64,000 bases of DNA from Ascarosepion bandense (GCA_037127315.1 JBBBDQ010000445.1:3274501-3338500); one strand, 5' to 3'; positions 11,746 to 24,100 are shown, numbered from the stretch's first letter. Notes: generated by a model not told the origin, from the sequence alone. Made by a program: numbers and translations.

Positions 11746-12640
11746 CACGTCTTCCTATCCCTGGTGGCTCTTAGCACACATTCTCCTGTTACACCACTCA
11801 AACCCCGCTCTGCCATCCACTAGCTCAAGCCCCTAAATCTAGAATATAAATGTATAAAAACTAGCATGGCCACAAAATGAAGGATCAGTTTATATCATGG
11901 CCTTCTACGTCTCTCTATCCCTGGTGGCTCTTAGCACGCTTTCGCCTGTTACACCACGCAACCCCTGTTCTGTCATCCACCTGATCAGGTTCTTCAAATA
12001 CGTTATCCGTTGCTTTCCCCTATCTCTTATTCCCTCTATCTGGCCTGTTAGTATCAGGTTCTCCAAGCCCTCCTTCCTCATTGCATGTCCCAGGAACTTG
12101 TTGTCTCTTGCTGATGCTCAATATTAATTTCTTTGTCTTTTCCATCCTTTCCAAAACCTCATCATTGCTCACATACTCGGTTCATGATATCCGCAGCAGC
12201 CTTCTGTAGAACCACATTTCACTTGCTTCAAGTTTTTCTTTCATTTTTGAAGATATTTTCCAGCATTCATTGCCATATTGAAGAACTGACATCACATAGC
12301 AAATCAGTACTCTTTTCTTTGTTTCTAGTGAAAGTTTCCTGTCTCTTAATATCTTATTCAGCTTCTGGAACGAGTCAATTTGCCTTCGGATATCTGTGTC
12401 GCACTTTCTGTCTTCTGCTAGAACACTTCCTAGGCATTTAAACTTTTTATAACTGCCTGATTTTAGGATCCCCCACCTGTATTTGGCATTTTGGGTTGCT
12501 CTTTTTGCTGATGACCCTGCATTCGGTTTTCTTGCAGTTTATTTGTTTTTCTTTTCTTGTCACTCTCTTCAGCTACCTTCTGTAGGAGGTCTTGCAGTTT
12601 CCTTTCCGTGTCTGTCTACTTTTCTCAAAATAAGTTGAAA
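11745..12640 (-). mobile_element. LINE C-terminal fragments
   Basis: The minus strand reads as the LINE type also present at 24300-25460, 42955-44400, 60100-60415 and 63780-64000. Matching pieces include the region corresponding to the GH-MRKEGLE block and the ACDSEELE-type 'cattcattgccatattgaag' segment (12260-12285). Positions 11745-11830 duplicate part of 11898-11990 (ctatccctggtggctcttag). Frames are broken. The left edge abuts the mariner terminal-repeat array with no clear boundary signal. Confidence 0.65.
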
Positions 12641-12769
12641 ATCTCATTGTGTCGTCAGGAGCAATGACAAATAGACACGGTAACCCTCCTACTTTGGAGG
12701 GCTCTTGAGTCATTTATTAAGTTAATATTAGCATAAAAATAACCAAACAATGCTTAAAATGTCGTTAGA

Positions 12770-13055
12770 TTCAATCAGTCAGTTAATTGCTATACGAGAT
12801 ACACGCTTGAAAAATGACTGACTAGGCAAAAGATTTTCCCGCAGTTGGTTGCCATTATTTTCTACGGGAGACTATAGCTGGAAGGAGAAGTGATGAATTA
12901 ATACCTTTTCCAAGGGTATTTATGCGCACCCAACCTAATTTAACCACACTGATTACACAATTTTGTTGCTTTCTACCAAACTCTTGTGGACTAGTTTTCG
13001 CACTGAAGGTTATAAACGTGCTATGTCGGTTGCTAATCGACAACGCACCCAAAAT
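12770..13055 (-). mobile_element. tRNA-derived SINE, diverged
   Basis: cagtcagttaattgctatac, gcagttggttgccatt and attaataccttttccaagg are diverged body blocks of the SINE family. It ends near cgacaacgcaccc (13038-13050), the reverse complement of the gtgcgttg head. The head region is strongly altered. Confidence 0.65.
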
Positions 13056-13937
13056 GTTAGGAACTTAGTAATCTTCCACTGAAAGCTGACTCCTTAGTAT
13101 TCGGCTAACTGCCGACTAATATCAACTGCCTTAGTCCAACTATGTCCAAACTGGAATTAACTAGTAGTTCTACTGAACTCTAAATAACTTGTATTTATTT
13201 TTGTACATACATAGAAAAAATGTGGCACAAGGCCGAAATTGGGGATAGGGAAGGTTGGTCTTCATCTGTCCTAGTTTAACTTACCTATTCACTTTCGTCG
13301 GCCCTGACACACTTATAATAAACCTTACACCATAATACCACATTTTTACTTACCATTCTTACCGCGTTCACCATAATACCTCAGCTGCTCTATGAAGTCC
13401 TACTTAACTCCCATATGTACAATGTTCAGTGGAGGGCATGGGCAGAAAATAACAACATTAAAATATCCCCAATGATTTCATACAATGAATAAACGATATA
13501 TACAAGAAACTAAATAAAATCGTATTAGTAATAAAAGCCCCCCCCACTACTCTAATATTGTGACAGCAAAGTCACTTCCCCGGACGAAAAATAATGCGTG
13601 GCTTAAGGAATATAATAACTACATTTATCCGATCGGCAGTCACTCACACAATCACTCACCCATTTAAACACCAAAACAAAAACGAAAAGCACACTTGAAA
13701 AATAACGAAAACCGCCACGCATCCACCGAAGAACTAACATTGCTGAACACCTAAAGTGGGAAGGGTGGGGGATTAAACTAAAAGAAAACTGGGGACAAAA
13801 ATAAAAAGGGCCAATGAGCACTCATAACCTAGCTAAGTTAACTTTAAAGCGTAAAACAGAAAATCAAATACTTCCTACTCTAAACTAACAGGGAAGGGGT
13901 GCACATGTTGTGCCCAGCACACCCAATATCCTGATGC

Positions 13938-16900
13938 CTAACCAGCATCAAACAACCACTCCAGGTCAGCACCTTTCACTCGACAGAAACGCGCAAGACT
14001 CACCCACCTTTTGCCAAATTCAGATGGAGTGAGTCGTTTCCTTTCCGTCCTGATCTTGACTTTAAGCTGATGCTTAAAGAACAAGATCAGTTGGGAAGAG
14101 GCAAACTTCTCATCACCATAGAATTCCTTCTGTCCCGTTGTCCAAATGACGACTCGCATAACACCTAGTAAGCAAAAGAGCACATAGTGCTCAGCCCTAG
14201 ATAACGGAGGTACGACATTGCTACAAACAGAACTAGCCTCAAGGACAAAGAACTTTCCACGCTGCATACGAACCATGAGATCTTCAAAAAACTTACACAA
14301 CGGAGCAACAACACTGCAGTGGAAGAAGGCATGATCGACGGTTTCCGCCGACAGCCCACAACGCACGCAGGTTGATTTCGGTGTTAGGCCCGCTGCATTA
14401 AGCTTCTTGCCAACCCAGAGAGCCTTCAGCCAGGTGAGTGATGCCTCATCGTTAGTGAGACATTTCAACCCAGGCGCCCAAGGCCATATGGAGCGAGCCT
14501 CCTGCTTCGTAAGCCCGAACTCGCCTATCAGTTCATCTTGAACGGCCCCCCCTAACTAACACCCGATATAATGTCTTAAGAGACAAAGCTTGGGCGTTGG
14601 AGAGGCCATCTGTAGCCCGCAAGAGAAACTGGAGAGCCAAACGACATTCTTTATAGAAGGAGCACTCGCCACGAGGAGTACGGCCGGCCTCCTCCTTCGA
14701 CAAATGCACACTTCTCAAGGATGGAAAGTTTTTATGGACGTGCTCTTTAACGAGGGCGCCGTTCTCATCCGCCAGCATACACATTCGATCCAGGAATCAA
14801 ATGCGAAGCGTGTGTTGACGAATCTCAACGCTAGGCATGCCCAGACCGCCCTCAGAAGGATGAAGGTAACAGATCTCGCGACGCACCTTGGAAGCCTTGC
14901 CTTCTCCCCAAAGGAAGGAGAACAAGAGCTGTATTAGTCCCAAACGAATGGCACACGGGAGAGGAAGTACCGAAAGTCGGTAAAGGAGAATCGGGTAGAT
15001 TCTCGAGGCACATACTTCCGCCCTCCCCTTTAAGGAAAGATTCCTCCGAGTCCACAGACGAACTGCGCCCTCGGCCTTCTCTCGAACCTCCGACCAATTC
15101 ATTTCCAACTAGAGATCAGGACCGAAAAAGACACCGAGAATATTGATCGGCCCGTCCGTCCAGAGGAAAGGTCCGGGAAGAGAAACTCCCTTCCACGCAC
15201 CCAATCGCAAGCAGACAGACTTATCGCGATTGATCTTGGCCCCTGTCACCGTCTCATAGCATCTGGTTTCTTTGCTAACTTCGTCAATCTCGGCTTTGCT
15301 CGACACAAAAACCGAAACGTCGTCAGCATAGGCGGAGTACCTGGCCGAGGTGGTAGCACCAGGTAGGGAAATTCCGCGAAGGACCGGATTCGCCTTTAAC
15401 TTGCGAAGGAATGGCTCCAACGCAAGAACGTAAAGAAAAGGCGAAAGTGGACAGCCTTGACGAATGGAACGAGATAATGTGAAAGGCTTCGATCTTACCC
15501 CATTCACTTCCAACAGCGCACAGAGGGACTCATACAGCAGTCGGATCCAGGAGCGAAAGTACGGCCCGAAACCGGCGGCGGAAAGGACAGACTCCAAAAA
15601 CCGATGGTCAACCCTATCGAATGCCTTGGACTGATCCAAATTGATCAGCGCGGCTTCAGTGTCGGTTTTCTCGATGATCAGGCGTACCAAATGAAGGTTG
15701 TCCTGAATAGTCCTGCCCTTCACAGCACAAGTCTGCTCGGGGCCAATCAGACTAGGGAGGACAGCCTGCAAACGGCGAGCCAAGACCTTGGCAAAAATCT
15801 TTAAGTCAGTGTTTAACATCGTTAAAGGCCGATAATTATCTATGCCACCCCCACCGCCCTTGCTCTTGCGAAGCAACTTGATTACACCCCTGGTGAAGCG
15901 TCGAGGTATAGACCCCTGCTCCATCCAGTTGTTATAAACAAGAGCCAGCAGAGGAACAAAAACGGACGACTGCCTCAAGTACAGTTCGTAGGGAAGATCA
16001 TCCAATCCTGGAGTTTTGTCCCGGCCAACCAATTTCAGCGCATCCCAGATTTCCGACTCTGTTATGGGCCCCTCGCACCCAGCCGCTTCAGCCGCCTCGA
16101 GGCGGAGAAAGTCAGCCAAATAGGTATCGAACTGAGCCGAGCTCAGGCCGGTCTCCCTGGTGAAAAGATCCTGGAAGTCATCACGAAAAGCCCCACATAT
16201 ACCCACGTCTGTAGTCACGGTACGTCCATCCGGCAATGTGATGTCCTTGATATGCCGATTGGCTGCTTGCCTAGCTTCCTCTGCACGCAATTCTGCGGCC
16301 ATATTCGTTGCCTCAAAAGACATTCTTTTTAACCTAGCCCAAACTACCAGAGCTTGATCCTTCTTGATAAGCAAGGAGGCCAGCTCGGCCCTAGCTAACG
16401 CTACGTCCCCACTATTACGGGATTTCACTGCCCGATCGACTTTTTTCTCTACTGCCGTTTGCGCCGCTAAATTAGCTAAGTTGAGCCGACGGCTATAGTC
16501 GGCAGCAAACGACCTAAGTTTGGATTTAAGTGTATCCCACCACTTATTCCCAACCACAGCCCCCGTCAGTTCCCGCTTTAGTGTTATTAACAGCTGTTCC
16601 TGGAAATCTTGGCTATCAAATAATGACGTGTTCAATTTCCAGTACCCAGTCAACTTAACCTTAGGCTTATCTAAGTTTACACGAACCCGGACGAGCCTAT
16701 GATCCATGTAAACTATCGAATGGAAACTTGGACAACCTAAGAGCCCTACGTCGACTCTCCTAACTATGACTCGGTCGAGATAGCTTGCGCGTACCTTCGA
16801 ATCCGAGCTGCCCCTATTAGTCCAAGTCCACACTACCTCCCGGGGGTGTTCATTCCGGTATTTATCGACAAGATCATTCCTGTCGAGAAATTCCCGAAAT

Positions 16901-17390
16901 GCTTTCACATCCGGGTTGTTAGTACCCGATCTTTTTCCTATACGATCTTTCTCAGGGTCAAGGACGGCATTCCAATCCCCCGCTAAAATTACCCGCCTAG
17001 ATGTTCCAAAGAACGACTCGAGCCGCCGAAACAAAGCAGGACGCTCCGCATGGTCATTGGGCGCATAAACCCCAATAAGCCGAAAAGACTTCTCCTTTAT
17101 GGTAATATCCAGCACACAAATCCTGCCCGCTGGATCCGCGAAGACAAGCGTACACACCGCACCTAAAGACTTGCTCACTAGCCAGGAAACACCTCTAGAA
17201 CGACCATCAACACATGCTGAATAGAGATCGTAATCCCTAGGCAGTATGCCCTCATAGTCGCCAGCTAAAACCGGGTTTCCTGTATACAACAAACATCAAC
17301 CCCGAGGCGCTGGAGATCATGAGTGAGTCTCACTCTCCGAGACTCTGACCTCAGCCCCCGGGCATTCACACTTGCTAACCAAAGAGCCAT
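13938..17390 (-). pseudogene. LINE ORF2: endonuclease plus reverse transcriptase
   Basis: The start ATG at 17388-17390 opens MALWLASVNARGLRSESRR and DVCCIQET, the first APE endonuclease motifs. The frame then shifts near 17270-17290 before LAGDYEGIL. Further endonuclease motifs are VILAGDWNAVLDPEKDR (about 16980), SYLDRVIV and MDHRLV (about 16700-16780; MDH replaces the usual SDH). RT motifs follow: NYRPLTMLNTDLKI, ALINLDQSKAFDRVDHRFL, SIRQGCPLSPFLY, AYADDVSVF (about 15330). The C-terminal CVRCGLS...H....C knuckle is at 14320-14380. Other breaks are an in-frame TAG at 15109-15111, an in-frame TGA at 14797-14799, and a frameshift near 14550 in a C7 run (top strand). A complete protein would be about 1150 aa, the usual LINE ORF2 size. 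It is most like Tx1/L1-clade proteins. Confidence 0.92.
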
Positions 17391-17402
17391 TGTGATACGT
17401 AA

Positions 17403-19200
17403 TTAGGGTTGGGGTCCTGGACAGAACATGGACGGGGAAAGGATGCCGACAGCCTCTCCCATTGACCCATGGCCCATCACATTCTTGATAGTGCCGTCAG
17501 AGGAGACGCCGCCAACATCCCAGGGAAAGGTTAATTTCAGAGCCCTATAGAGGGAGGGATTAACCAAAACCGGGACCCGTCCAGAACAAAATTTTTCAAG
17601 GTTAGTAAGTTTGTCCGATTTTGTTGTGATGATAGGTGGAATCATAGGAATCGCTTTGGCAGCCTCCTCGACCATGCCCCAAGTCTGCTGCGCCCCCGAC
17701 CCAGTGCGAATGACAGTTAATAGCCTTTGAGCTTCGGGGAAATTTTTTGGTAGTTCTATGTCTTTTTCACTACACTTCTTCATGGCCAATAGCGCCTTCA
17801 GCTGCTTTATTCTGTTCCCGAAATCTTTGGCTCTTTCGGCCTGAGCCGGGGAGATGCGGCAGATGTCCTCCTCTTGCCTGTATGGCACTTTGGCTGGTTT
17901 CTTTCGTGCCTGCTTGTCTTCTGATGAAGGACTTCTTTGTCGTTTGGATGGAAGGAGCATCTGTTTTGGGGAAGAGGGACAGGGAGAGAGAGACATGGTG
18001 ACATGCGAAAATAGTTTATGATGGGGCTGGGTTCTCGACTACAAGGGGATGGTTTACGGGGTGTGGGTTGGGAAGAATGAATTTTATTTTTGTCCGATTT
18101 TTTCTTTTGAGGGGAGGACGGGGCAGAGGCCGAGGAGCGGGATGGACGTTGTGCCAGTTGTTTTTTTAAGTCCTCTGATGGGCGAAAAGGACGTTTCTCT
18201 AATTGTTTTTTGAGCTCTTCGATCCTTTCCATTTTCTCATAACCGGGGTCAAATGCTTCCAGTTTTGGTGCCGATCAGGCCGAGGCATCGCCCTTCTTGC
18301 TGATGGAGGGAGTGGGGCTGTTAGTGCCTTTAGTCCTAGGAGTCTCCGGGAACCGAGGTTCCGCCGCTTGACGCTTCCCCCTGGCCCTGCCAACAACCAG
18401 CCACTCCCCCTTATCCTTCTCCAAGACTGCACTTGCAGCTGGTAATGGCTTTTCGTGGGGTGAGGGAACATTTTTATTCCCAACCGGGGGAACTACCGCA
18501 CCGGTCCTGGGTATTGGCATCCCCACTACGGGCGAGACGGATGTGACAGAAGCGGCCAGAGGGGTATTTTGGTTGACTTGGGCCTGGCTTCCAGAGGCCT
18601 TCTTCTCTGGGAAGGAGGAGGAGAGGTGACCAGTCTCTCCACACCTCCAGCATTTTGGCTTGCGGCCGGACACGATCACCGGCAAGCTCAGGCCCCCCTA
18701 CGTCAAGAGAGTTGGGGGATGGTCAGGAAGGCGTGGCGGTCGATCATTACTTCGAAAAACCATCCCCCGGTCAGGTCATCGCAGGATGCATCTAAAATTT
18801 GTCCGAAATGCGAAAAGTATGCAGCAAGATGCTCCCCGATAACCTGAGGAGGAACCACATATACTGCTACTTTGGTCCTTCACTTGCCATCGTACTCAGT
18901 TCTTATATGATCCTTTGTGATCAGATCCTGCGTAGCCATTTTTAAGCAGTCATCTGGCGTGGGTAGCAGTACGTCCCACATGAAGAAGCCCGCACCTTTA
19001 ACTATTCTTAAAGGCCTAACCCCTGTTGACTGCAGTGCTTTTATCACTGTGTCTTTCGTTCTGCGACAAATTTTGCGCGTACGCTTGTCCACCACGAAGA
19101 CTGACACTATTCGTTTTTCAATTTTCTTAAATTCCTGAGGAACTTCTAAGAGCCCATTTTCTTTTACAAGGTGTGCGTAGCTCTTAGCTCTCCGTCTAAT
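17403..19200 (-). pseudogene. LINE ORF1 with zinc knuckle, broken
   Basis: The frame is open upstream of the M at 19107 (LVKENGLLEVPQEFKK, then VSVFVVDKRTRKICRRTK). VRPLRIVKGAGFFMWDVLL and GGWFFEVMID-like pieces (18740-19060) follow, an RRM-like layout expected for L1/Tx1 ORF1. The zinc knuckle KCWRCGETGHLSSSFP (18610-18660) is CX2CX4H with the final Cys replaced by Phe/Ser. A serine/proline-rich linker and a C-terminal domain (18000-17403) end at a TAA at 17403-17405, 12 bases before the ORF2 ATG. At least three frame changes separate the pieces (near 18880, 18275 and 17810-17990). The protein would bind element RNA. Confidence 0.8.
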
Positions 19201-19209
19201 TGATTTTGC

Positions 19210-20640
19210 ATTTTGGTGGGGGACTTCCAGCCACAGGGCGATTCCCCGGCCTCAGCATCTTTCGTTGTCTTGTTATTGTTCAATTTTTCCTTTTCTGGTT
19301 CTTTAACATGTTTCTGACCATTTTCGGCACATTTTCTTTGTCCTTTACTTCTTACCCTTCTCCCAGAAGAGAGAGAAATGCCTCATCGGTTTTTTCTGGA
19401 GGACCCTTCCAAGGGGGGTCAAAACTTAATTTTTTCTTTTTTTTTCCGAATTTTGTCGGTCATTTTAAAGTTTTAAAACTCCACGCAATACTAATTGTTC
19501 TTTTCCCACCAATCTAAATTAAACTTATATGGAGGGGTGGGAAAAAACGGGAGTAAAAATGGAAAATATAAAGAAAACAAATAAATAAAAACACAAAATA
19601 AACAAGCAACAATAAAGACAAGAAAACGGTTTTAAAATAAAAACAACAAACCCCGAAGGATTTTAAAAATAAATACAAAATAAGATTAGCCAATAACGGC
19701 AAACAACTTGGAAATTTAAGAAAACACTAGCCTTTAGCGGCCAAAAATAAACTACGAAAACAAACTAAAAACTTGCCTTAAAACGGCAAAAAGATAAGCC
19801 TCTAGAGGTTTACCAAAATAAAAGAAAACAAACGTGAACAATGAATAAACTTTACAAGTTACAATAAGACTAAAGAAGAAATAAAACAAAGAGAATAAAA
19901 GGAGTTGCCTAAAAAAGCTACTCTCGTTAAAATAAATAGGAGGAGGGGTTAAAAATAAACTTTGATGGGATTAAATAAAGTTTACAAAAAAAAGGAATCA
20001 ACAAAATAAATTTGTACAATGAATAAACTTTACAAAAATATGACAAACTACACAAAGGAAACAAATACGAAAAATAAAACAAACAAAAAGCGAAGAGTCG
20101 CCTAAGGCTACCTCCGTAAATGAAATATGGGGAAGGGTAAAAAAAGAAACGTGGAAAAAAAAGTTAATTAAACAGTTGTTTGGTAAAAAATTCAAATGAA
20201 AGTTACTATTAAAAGAAAAGTTTTTAAACAAAAATAAATATGGCACTTAAGGCCAAACGGATACTGAAAAAAAGAGAAACAAAAAATTAATTCAAGACGG
20301 CCGACCTAAACAAAAACAAATATGGCCGTCAAAAAAATACGAAACTAAAATACAAAAAGCTAGAAAATAAAAAAAATAAAAAGAACAAAGCAAGAAAACG
20401 AAAAGGTAAATAAAAATAAAATTATCTAAACCAAAGAAGGGTCTTTTCTGTAAAAGAAATTTAGTTCAAATGGGTTATAAAATAAATTCCAACAAAAAGT
20501 TCAAACCTCGCCAAAACAAGGTCGGAGAAGTCTGAAATGACAACTAACACACGTCAAAAAGAAAGTCCTATGAACTTCCCGTAAACGCTTACTAATACAG
20601 GAGGGAGAGGCCATTATCTGAGGAATAGGTGTGTTACACC
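19210..20640 (-). other. LINE 5' UTR, T-rich on the sense strand
   Basis: There is no coding capacity. The top strand is strongly A-rich (many aaaataaa and aacaaa words) with scattered ggcc motifs such as gacggccgacc and cttaaggcc. I see a weak internal repetition (gcctaaggctacctccgt about 20100 and gcctaaaaaagctactctcg about 19905). It probably contains the internal promoter of the LINE, which is inference from position only. Confidence 0.5.
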
Positions 20641-21265
20641 ATAACCCAAACTAAGTCTAGTAGTACGGAATATGGCTTCAGCCGTTAGTGAGCAGTACTC
20701 TTTGTGAGGCAGCGTATAAACAGACAAGAGAGAACATCTTTGGAGTTATTGAAAGTTTGGGTAAACAATTTTACTCTTTTCGTGTTCAAATTCCTCTAAC
20801 ATCTGTGGCAGCAGATCACGTAAATATATATATATATTGCGTATAATGACTCATTTAAATTTCACAGACAATCGGAATTGATTGGAGAAACGACGATGAC
20901 GCCAGTGCGTGCTGAGGATGAAGGATTTTTATTTTAAAATAGAAACCAAACAAAACACCTGCTAGTTTTCCGCTAAAGAAAAATCACTTAGAAAGAGACG
21001 CACATTCGACTGTCCGTCTTCGGACTTATTATAAAGCGCTGTTGTCCATTTGGGCTTCGAAAGACAGGACAAAAACAAGAATAGCCGCGGGCGATAAAAT
21101 TACCATGTATTTGCAACGAAGAGAAGATACGCCAGTTTCCAAGGATCCCCTGTGGAACTGGCGAGACCAAAAACGAACAAATTCTTTCAGAGGAAGTCGG
21201 CAGATTCAACAGTTCAATAGTAGTAATTGACTCCGGTCATCTAAAATATTGGCGCGCACGCGCAG
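20641..21265. other. Unassigned DNA
   Basis: I find no gene or clear repeat. The 73-aa minus ORF and 62-aa plus ORF around 20990-21230 overlap each other and show no domain features. A short (TA)n lies at 20825-20838. Confidence 0.4.

Positions 21266-21267
<2 letters not shown>

Positions 21268-21336
<69 letters not shown>
21268..21336. repeat. (CA)n microsatellite
   Basis: About 34 uninterrupted CA units. Confidence 0.98.
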
Positions 21337-21384
21337 ACTTTATCTGGTTCATTTTCACGCATAAAACGCGGAAGTAAATTGCCA

Positions 21385-21515
21385 AATAGACATGCGCGTT
21401 GCGTAGTGAATACTACCGCGGAAAGGAGGAGCGGTGAATTCAGCGTGCCGAGTTCAAATCCCATCCGAGTTCGATGCATTCACTCTTGCACAATTGCTCT
21501 TAGGAAATGTAAAAC
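21385..21515 (+). mobile_element. Degenerate tRNA-SINE head
   Basis: gcgcgttgcgtagtgaatac, gtgccgagttcaaatcccat (B-box-like) and gatgcattcactcttgcac follow the layout of the SINE heads elsewhere (gtgcgttgtggtgcagtgg ... gagttcgaattcc ... gcattcacttacgc). The body is missing. Confidence 0.5.
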
Positions 21516-21524
21516 TCTACTTTT

Positions 21525-21825
21525 ATATATTTGTCTATATTTCTGAGATGAGGTAGTATTTACAGAATTTACATTATTCTGACTATTGTCCTCATTTTAT
21601 TTTGCCATTTGTACGACGTTTCGGCCGTTCTAAGCTCCGGTTTTCTTCAGGTGCTATGAATTTTGAAACGAACTCTTTATTACAATCACTGAGGTATATC
21701 ATATTCATTTTTTGCGTAATGCCCCGATTGGAAGTGATGAGTAATCCCCCTCTAACCCTGCAAGTTAGTGCTTCCAAAACGAAGCTTCCAAAACGTCTAT
21801 ATCCCCTGTGTCATGTGTCCTTAAG
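21525..21825 (-). repeat. CTGAAGA-stem-GAAA repeat family copy
   Basis: On the minus strand it contains cacctgaagaaaaccggagc, then aacggccgaaacgtcgtac and caaatggc, then the terminal block cagaataatgtaaat. The left edge tatatttctgagatgagg matches 39769 and 50950. The distal part reads catgtgtccttaag, which is also found at 52165-52185. Its right end is interrupted by the solo LTR at 21826. Confidence 0.75.
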
Positions 21826-22235
21826 TGTAATATAACAATCTGGCCCCACCCGAGGAAGGCTGATGCAAGCGAGGGTGTTTCCGGTCGTTGAAAGGAACGG
21901 ATGTAGTTTGACCTTATTTCCGGCAGCAGCGGAAATAACTACAGAGGCAAACAGAACAGGTGTCTCTGAGAATTACGTGGGCGTGCGTGGGCGAGGCAAA
22001 ACCGGAAGAAAAAGTCCCGGTTCTGGAAGATTATAAAAAGACCTCGGCACACGGATTCGCCAGTAGAGGAGCAACAGAGATCGGCCGGTGAAGAGAGAGA
22101 CACAACAGATAAGACTACACTCCCGTCAACCCATTAGAAGCGCTCTCTCTCAATTCTCTGTTCCCTATGCTACACGGTTCATCGTCATTAATATTTTTAT
22201 ATATATGCGTGTTTGTTGTTTGTCGATATATAACA
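21826..22235 (+). mobile_element. Solo LTR with TAAG target duplication
   Basis: It starts TGTAATATAACA and ends ATATATAACA, with TAAG directly on both sides (21822-21825 and 22236-22239). A TATA box (attataaaaagac, 22030-22042) lies about 30 bases upstream of a plausible start (ggcacacggattcgcc). This promoter resembles the one in the LTR at 28311-30054 (tataaaaatag ... tcggcac). No internal gag-pol is present, so it is a solo LTR. The Gypsy-type assignment is inference from end sequence and duplication length. Confidence 0.8.
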
Positions 22236-22335
22236 TAAGGACACATGGCCCAAGGGATACAGACGTTGGTTAGTTCCTGTGACTTGACCCAAAGAGTTGT
22301 GAGTTCAATACCAGGCTACAGCATTGATGAACAAG
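22236..22335 (+). repeat. tRNA-like repeat copy carrying an uninserted Tc1 site
   Basis: acacatggcccaagggatac, cagacgttggttagttcctg, tgacttgacccaaagagttg and tgagttcaataccaggctac. The reverse complement also occurs around 51200-51256 and resumes at 52161-52185, where a Tc1-like element interrupts it. A-box-like (tggttagttcc) and B-box-like (gagttcaatacc) words suggest tRNA ancestry. Confidence 0.6.
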
Positions 22336-22339
22336 AGAG

Positions 22340-22740
22340 TATTGAGCCATATTGTTGGGATAAAAAGCAACAATAATAAGATGGAATAAAACTAGTAATA
22401 AAATAATAGTAATAATGAAGAGTGTATAGAGCCAGAGTGTTGGGATAAAAAGCAACAATAATAAGATGGAATAAAACTAGTAATAAAATAATAGTAATAA
22501 TGAAGAGTGTATAGAGCCAGAGTGTTGGGATAAAAAGCAACAATAATAAGATGGAATAAAACTAGTAATAAAATAATAGTAATAATGAAGAGTGTATAGA
22601 GCCAGAGTGTTGGGATAAATGCAACAATAATACGATGGAATAAAACTAGTAATAAAATAATAGTAATAATGAAGAGTGTATAGAGCCCCAACAATGATAA
22701 GATGGAATAAAACTAGTAATAAAATTATAGTCATAATGGA
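22340..22740. repeat. 85-bp tandem repeat, about five copies
   Basis: The unit contains ttgggataaaaagcaacaat, aataagatggaataaaacta, gtaataaaataatag and gaagagtgtatagagccag. The start of the unit recurs at 22440 and 22525. The last copies are shortened. The long minus-strand ORFs (62-100 aa) are repeat artefacts. Immediately after it, 22745-23280 is AT-rich with no gene. Confidence 0.95.
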
Positions 22741-23284
22741 GGTAATTTTTCTTTTTGATGTTGTCAATCTGAGCAGCCGATCCGATCGTGAAGAGTCTTC
22801 AGAAAGTGGTTTAAATCATCGCAAATGTTAAGTCAAGACATGCAAAACCCATTTCTCACCACCAACGCGAAAAATGTAAATTTGGATTCTTATTTTAAAA
22901 CGTTATTTTTTTTTTAATCACTTCATTCCAAGTAAGACAATATGTCCACTTAGTTGGAACGGGTTGCTTAGTGTGAGTGAACATGTGGAAAACACATTAT
23001 TAAGGAGAGGGTGCAATTAAAGTAAAAAGTATTAAAACGATACAATGTAACTGTATAGATTGCGTTTAAATTTTTAATGAACAAACTCGTTTGAAAAGAA
23101 AAAAAAAACGTGTGTTTTCACATATATTGGCAGCAAATGTGTTAATAAATTTCATTTCATTTACCAGATTAAAATGTCATTAGCTTTATACATTAAAGTC
23201 TAACAAAGATTTAAAAAAAAACACTGATTACATTTTATAAGGTTTCAAATATTCAATTAACACTTTTTGTAAATTAAAGTCTGA

Positions 23285-24100
23285 CTGGAAAGCAAGAAGT
23301 CGGAAGAATGTTTCAGAATTATTAGTTCAAGAGAAAAAAATTGTTAGCATAAAACTTAGAATTACATCTAACCATTTTAACTGTTAAATGATAAGACCTT
23401 ACCAGGTAAACAAAAATCCAAAAGAAAGTTTCACAAATGATAAGTGCGAATGAAGAAACTGTTAACATAGAAATTACGGTTACATTTAGCCAGTTTAACC
23501 GTTAAATGATGAGACTCTACCGGGAAAGCAAAAATCCGGAAGAAAGTTTCACAAATGATAAGTGCGAATGAAGAAACTGTTAACATAGAAATTACGGTTA
23601 CATTTAGCCAGTTTAACCGTTAAATGATGAGACTCTACCGGGAAAGCAAAAATCCGGAAGAAAGTTTCACAAATGATAAGTGCGAATGAAGAAACTGTTA
23701 ACATAGAAATTACGGTTACATTTAGCCAGTTTAACCGTTAAATGATGAGACTCTACCGGGAAAGCAAAAATCCGGAAGAAAGTTTCACAAATGATAAGTG
23801 CGAATGAAGAAACTATTAACATAGAACTTACGGTTACATTTAGCCAGTTTAACCGTTAAATGATGAGACTCTACCGGGAAAGTAAAAATCCGGAAGAAAG
23901 TTTCACAAATAATAAGTGCGAATGAAGAAACTAGTAACATAGAACTTACGGTTACATTTAGCCAGTTTAACTGTTAAATGATGAGACCCTACCGGGAAAG
24001 CAAAAATCCGGAAGAAACTTGTACAAATGATTAGTGCAAATGAAGAAACTATTAACACAGAACTTACGGTTATATCTAGCTATTTCAGTTATAAATTTGT
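23285..24100. repeat. 118-bp tandem repeat, about seven copies
   Basis: The unit contains gggaaagcaaaaatccggaa, gaaagtttcacaaatgataa, gtgcgaatgaagaaact and cggttacatttagccagttt. gttaacatag recurs at 23461, 23579 and 23697, an exact 118-bp period. Central copies are nearly identical while the edges are diverged, the usual satellite pattern. A related diverged segment sits inside the SINE at about 31040-31150. Confidence 0.95.

Larger units (their letters stand above)
13200..20640 (-). mobile_element. Tx1/L1-like LINE, nearly full length, inactive
   Basis: The order on the minus strand is 5' UTR (about 20640-19210), ORF1 (about 19200-17403), a 12-base gap, ORF2 (17390-13938), 3' UTR (13937 to about 13200). 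The 5' UTR is T-rich on the sense strand and contains several gttttaaggc-like words. The 3' end I chose is the short A-rich tail gtacaaaaataaatac at about 13195-13210; this boundary is inferred. The coding part is distinctly more GC-rich than the surrounding DNA. Element type rests on ORF2 motifs and on the zinc-knuckle ORF1. Confidence 0.85.

Noticed and set aside
22316..22767. 62-100 aa minus-strand ORFs with hydrophobic repeats
   Set aside because: All are frames of the 85-bp tandem repeat.
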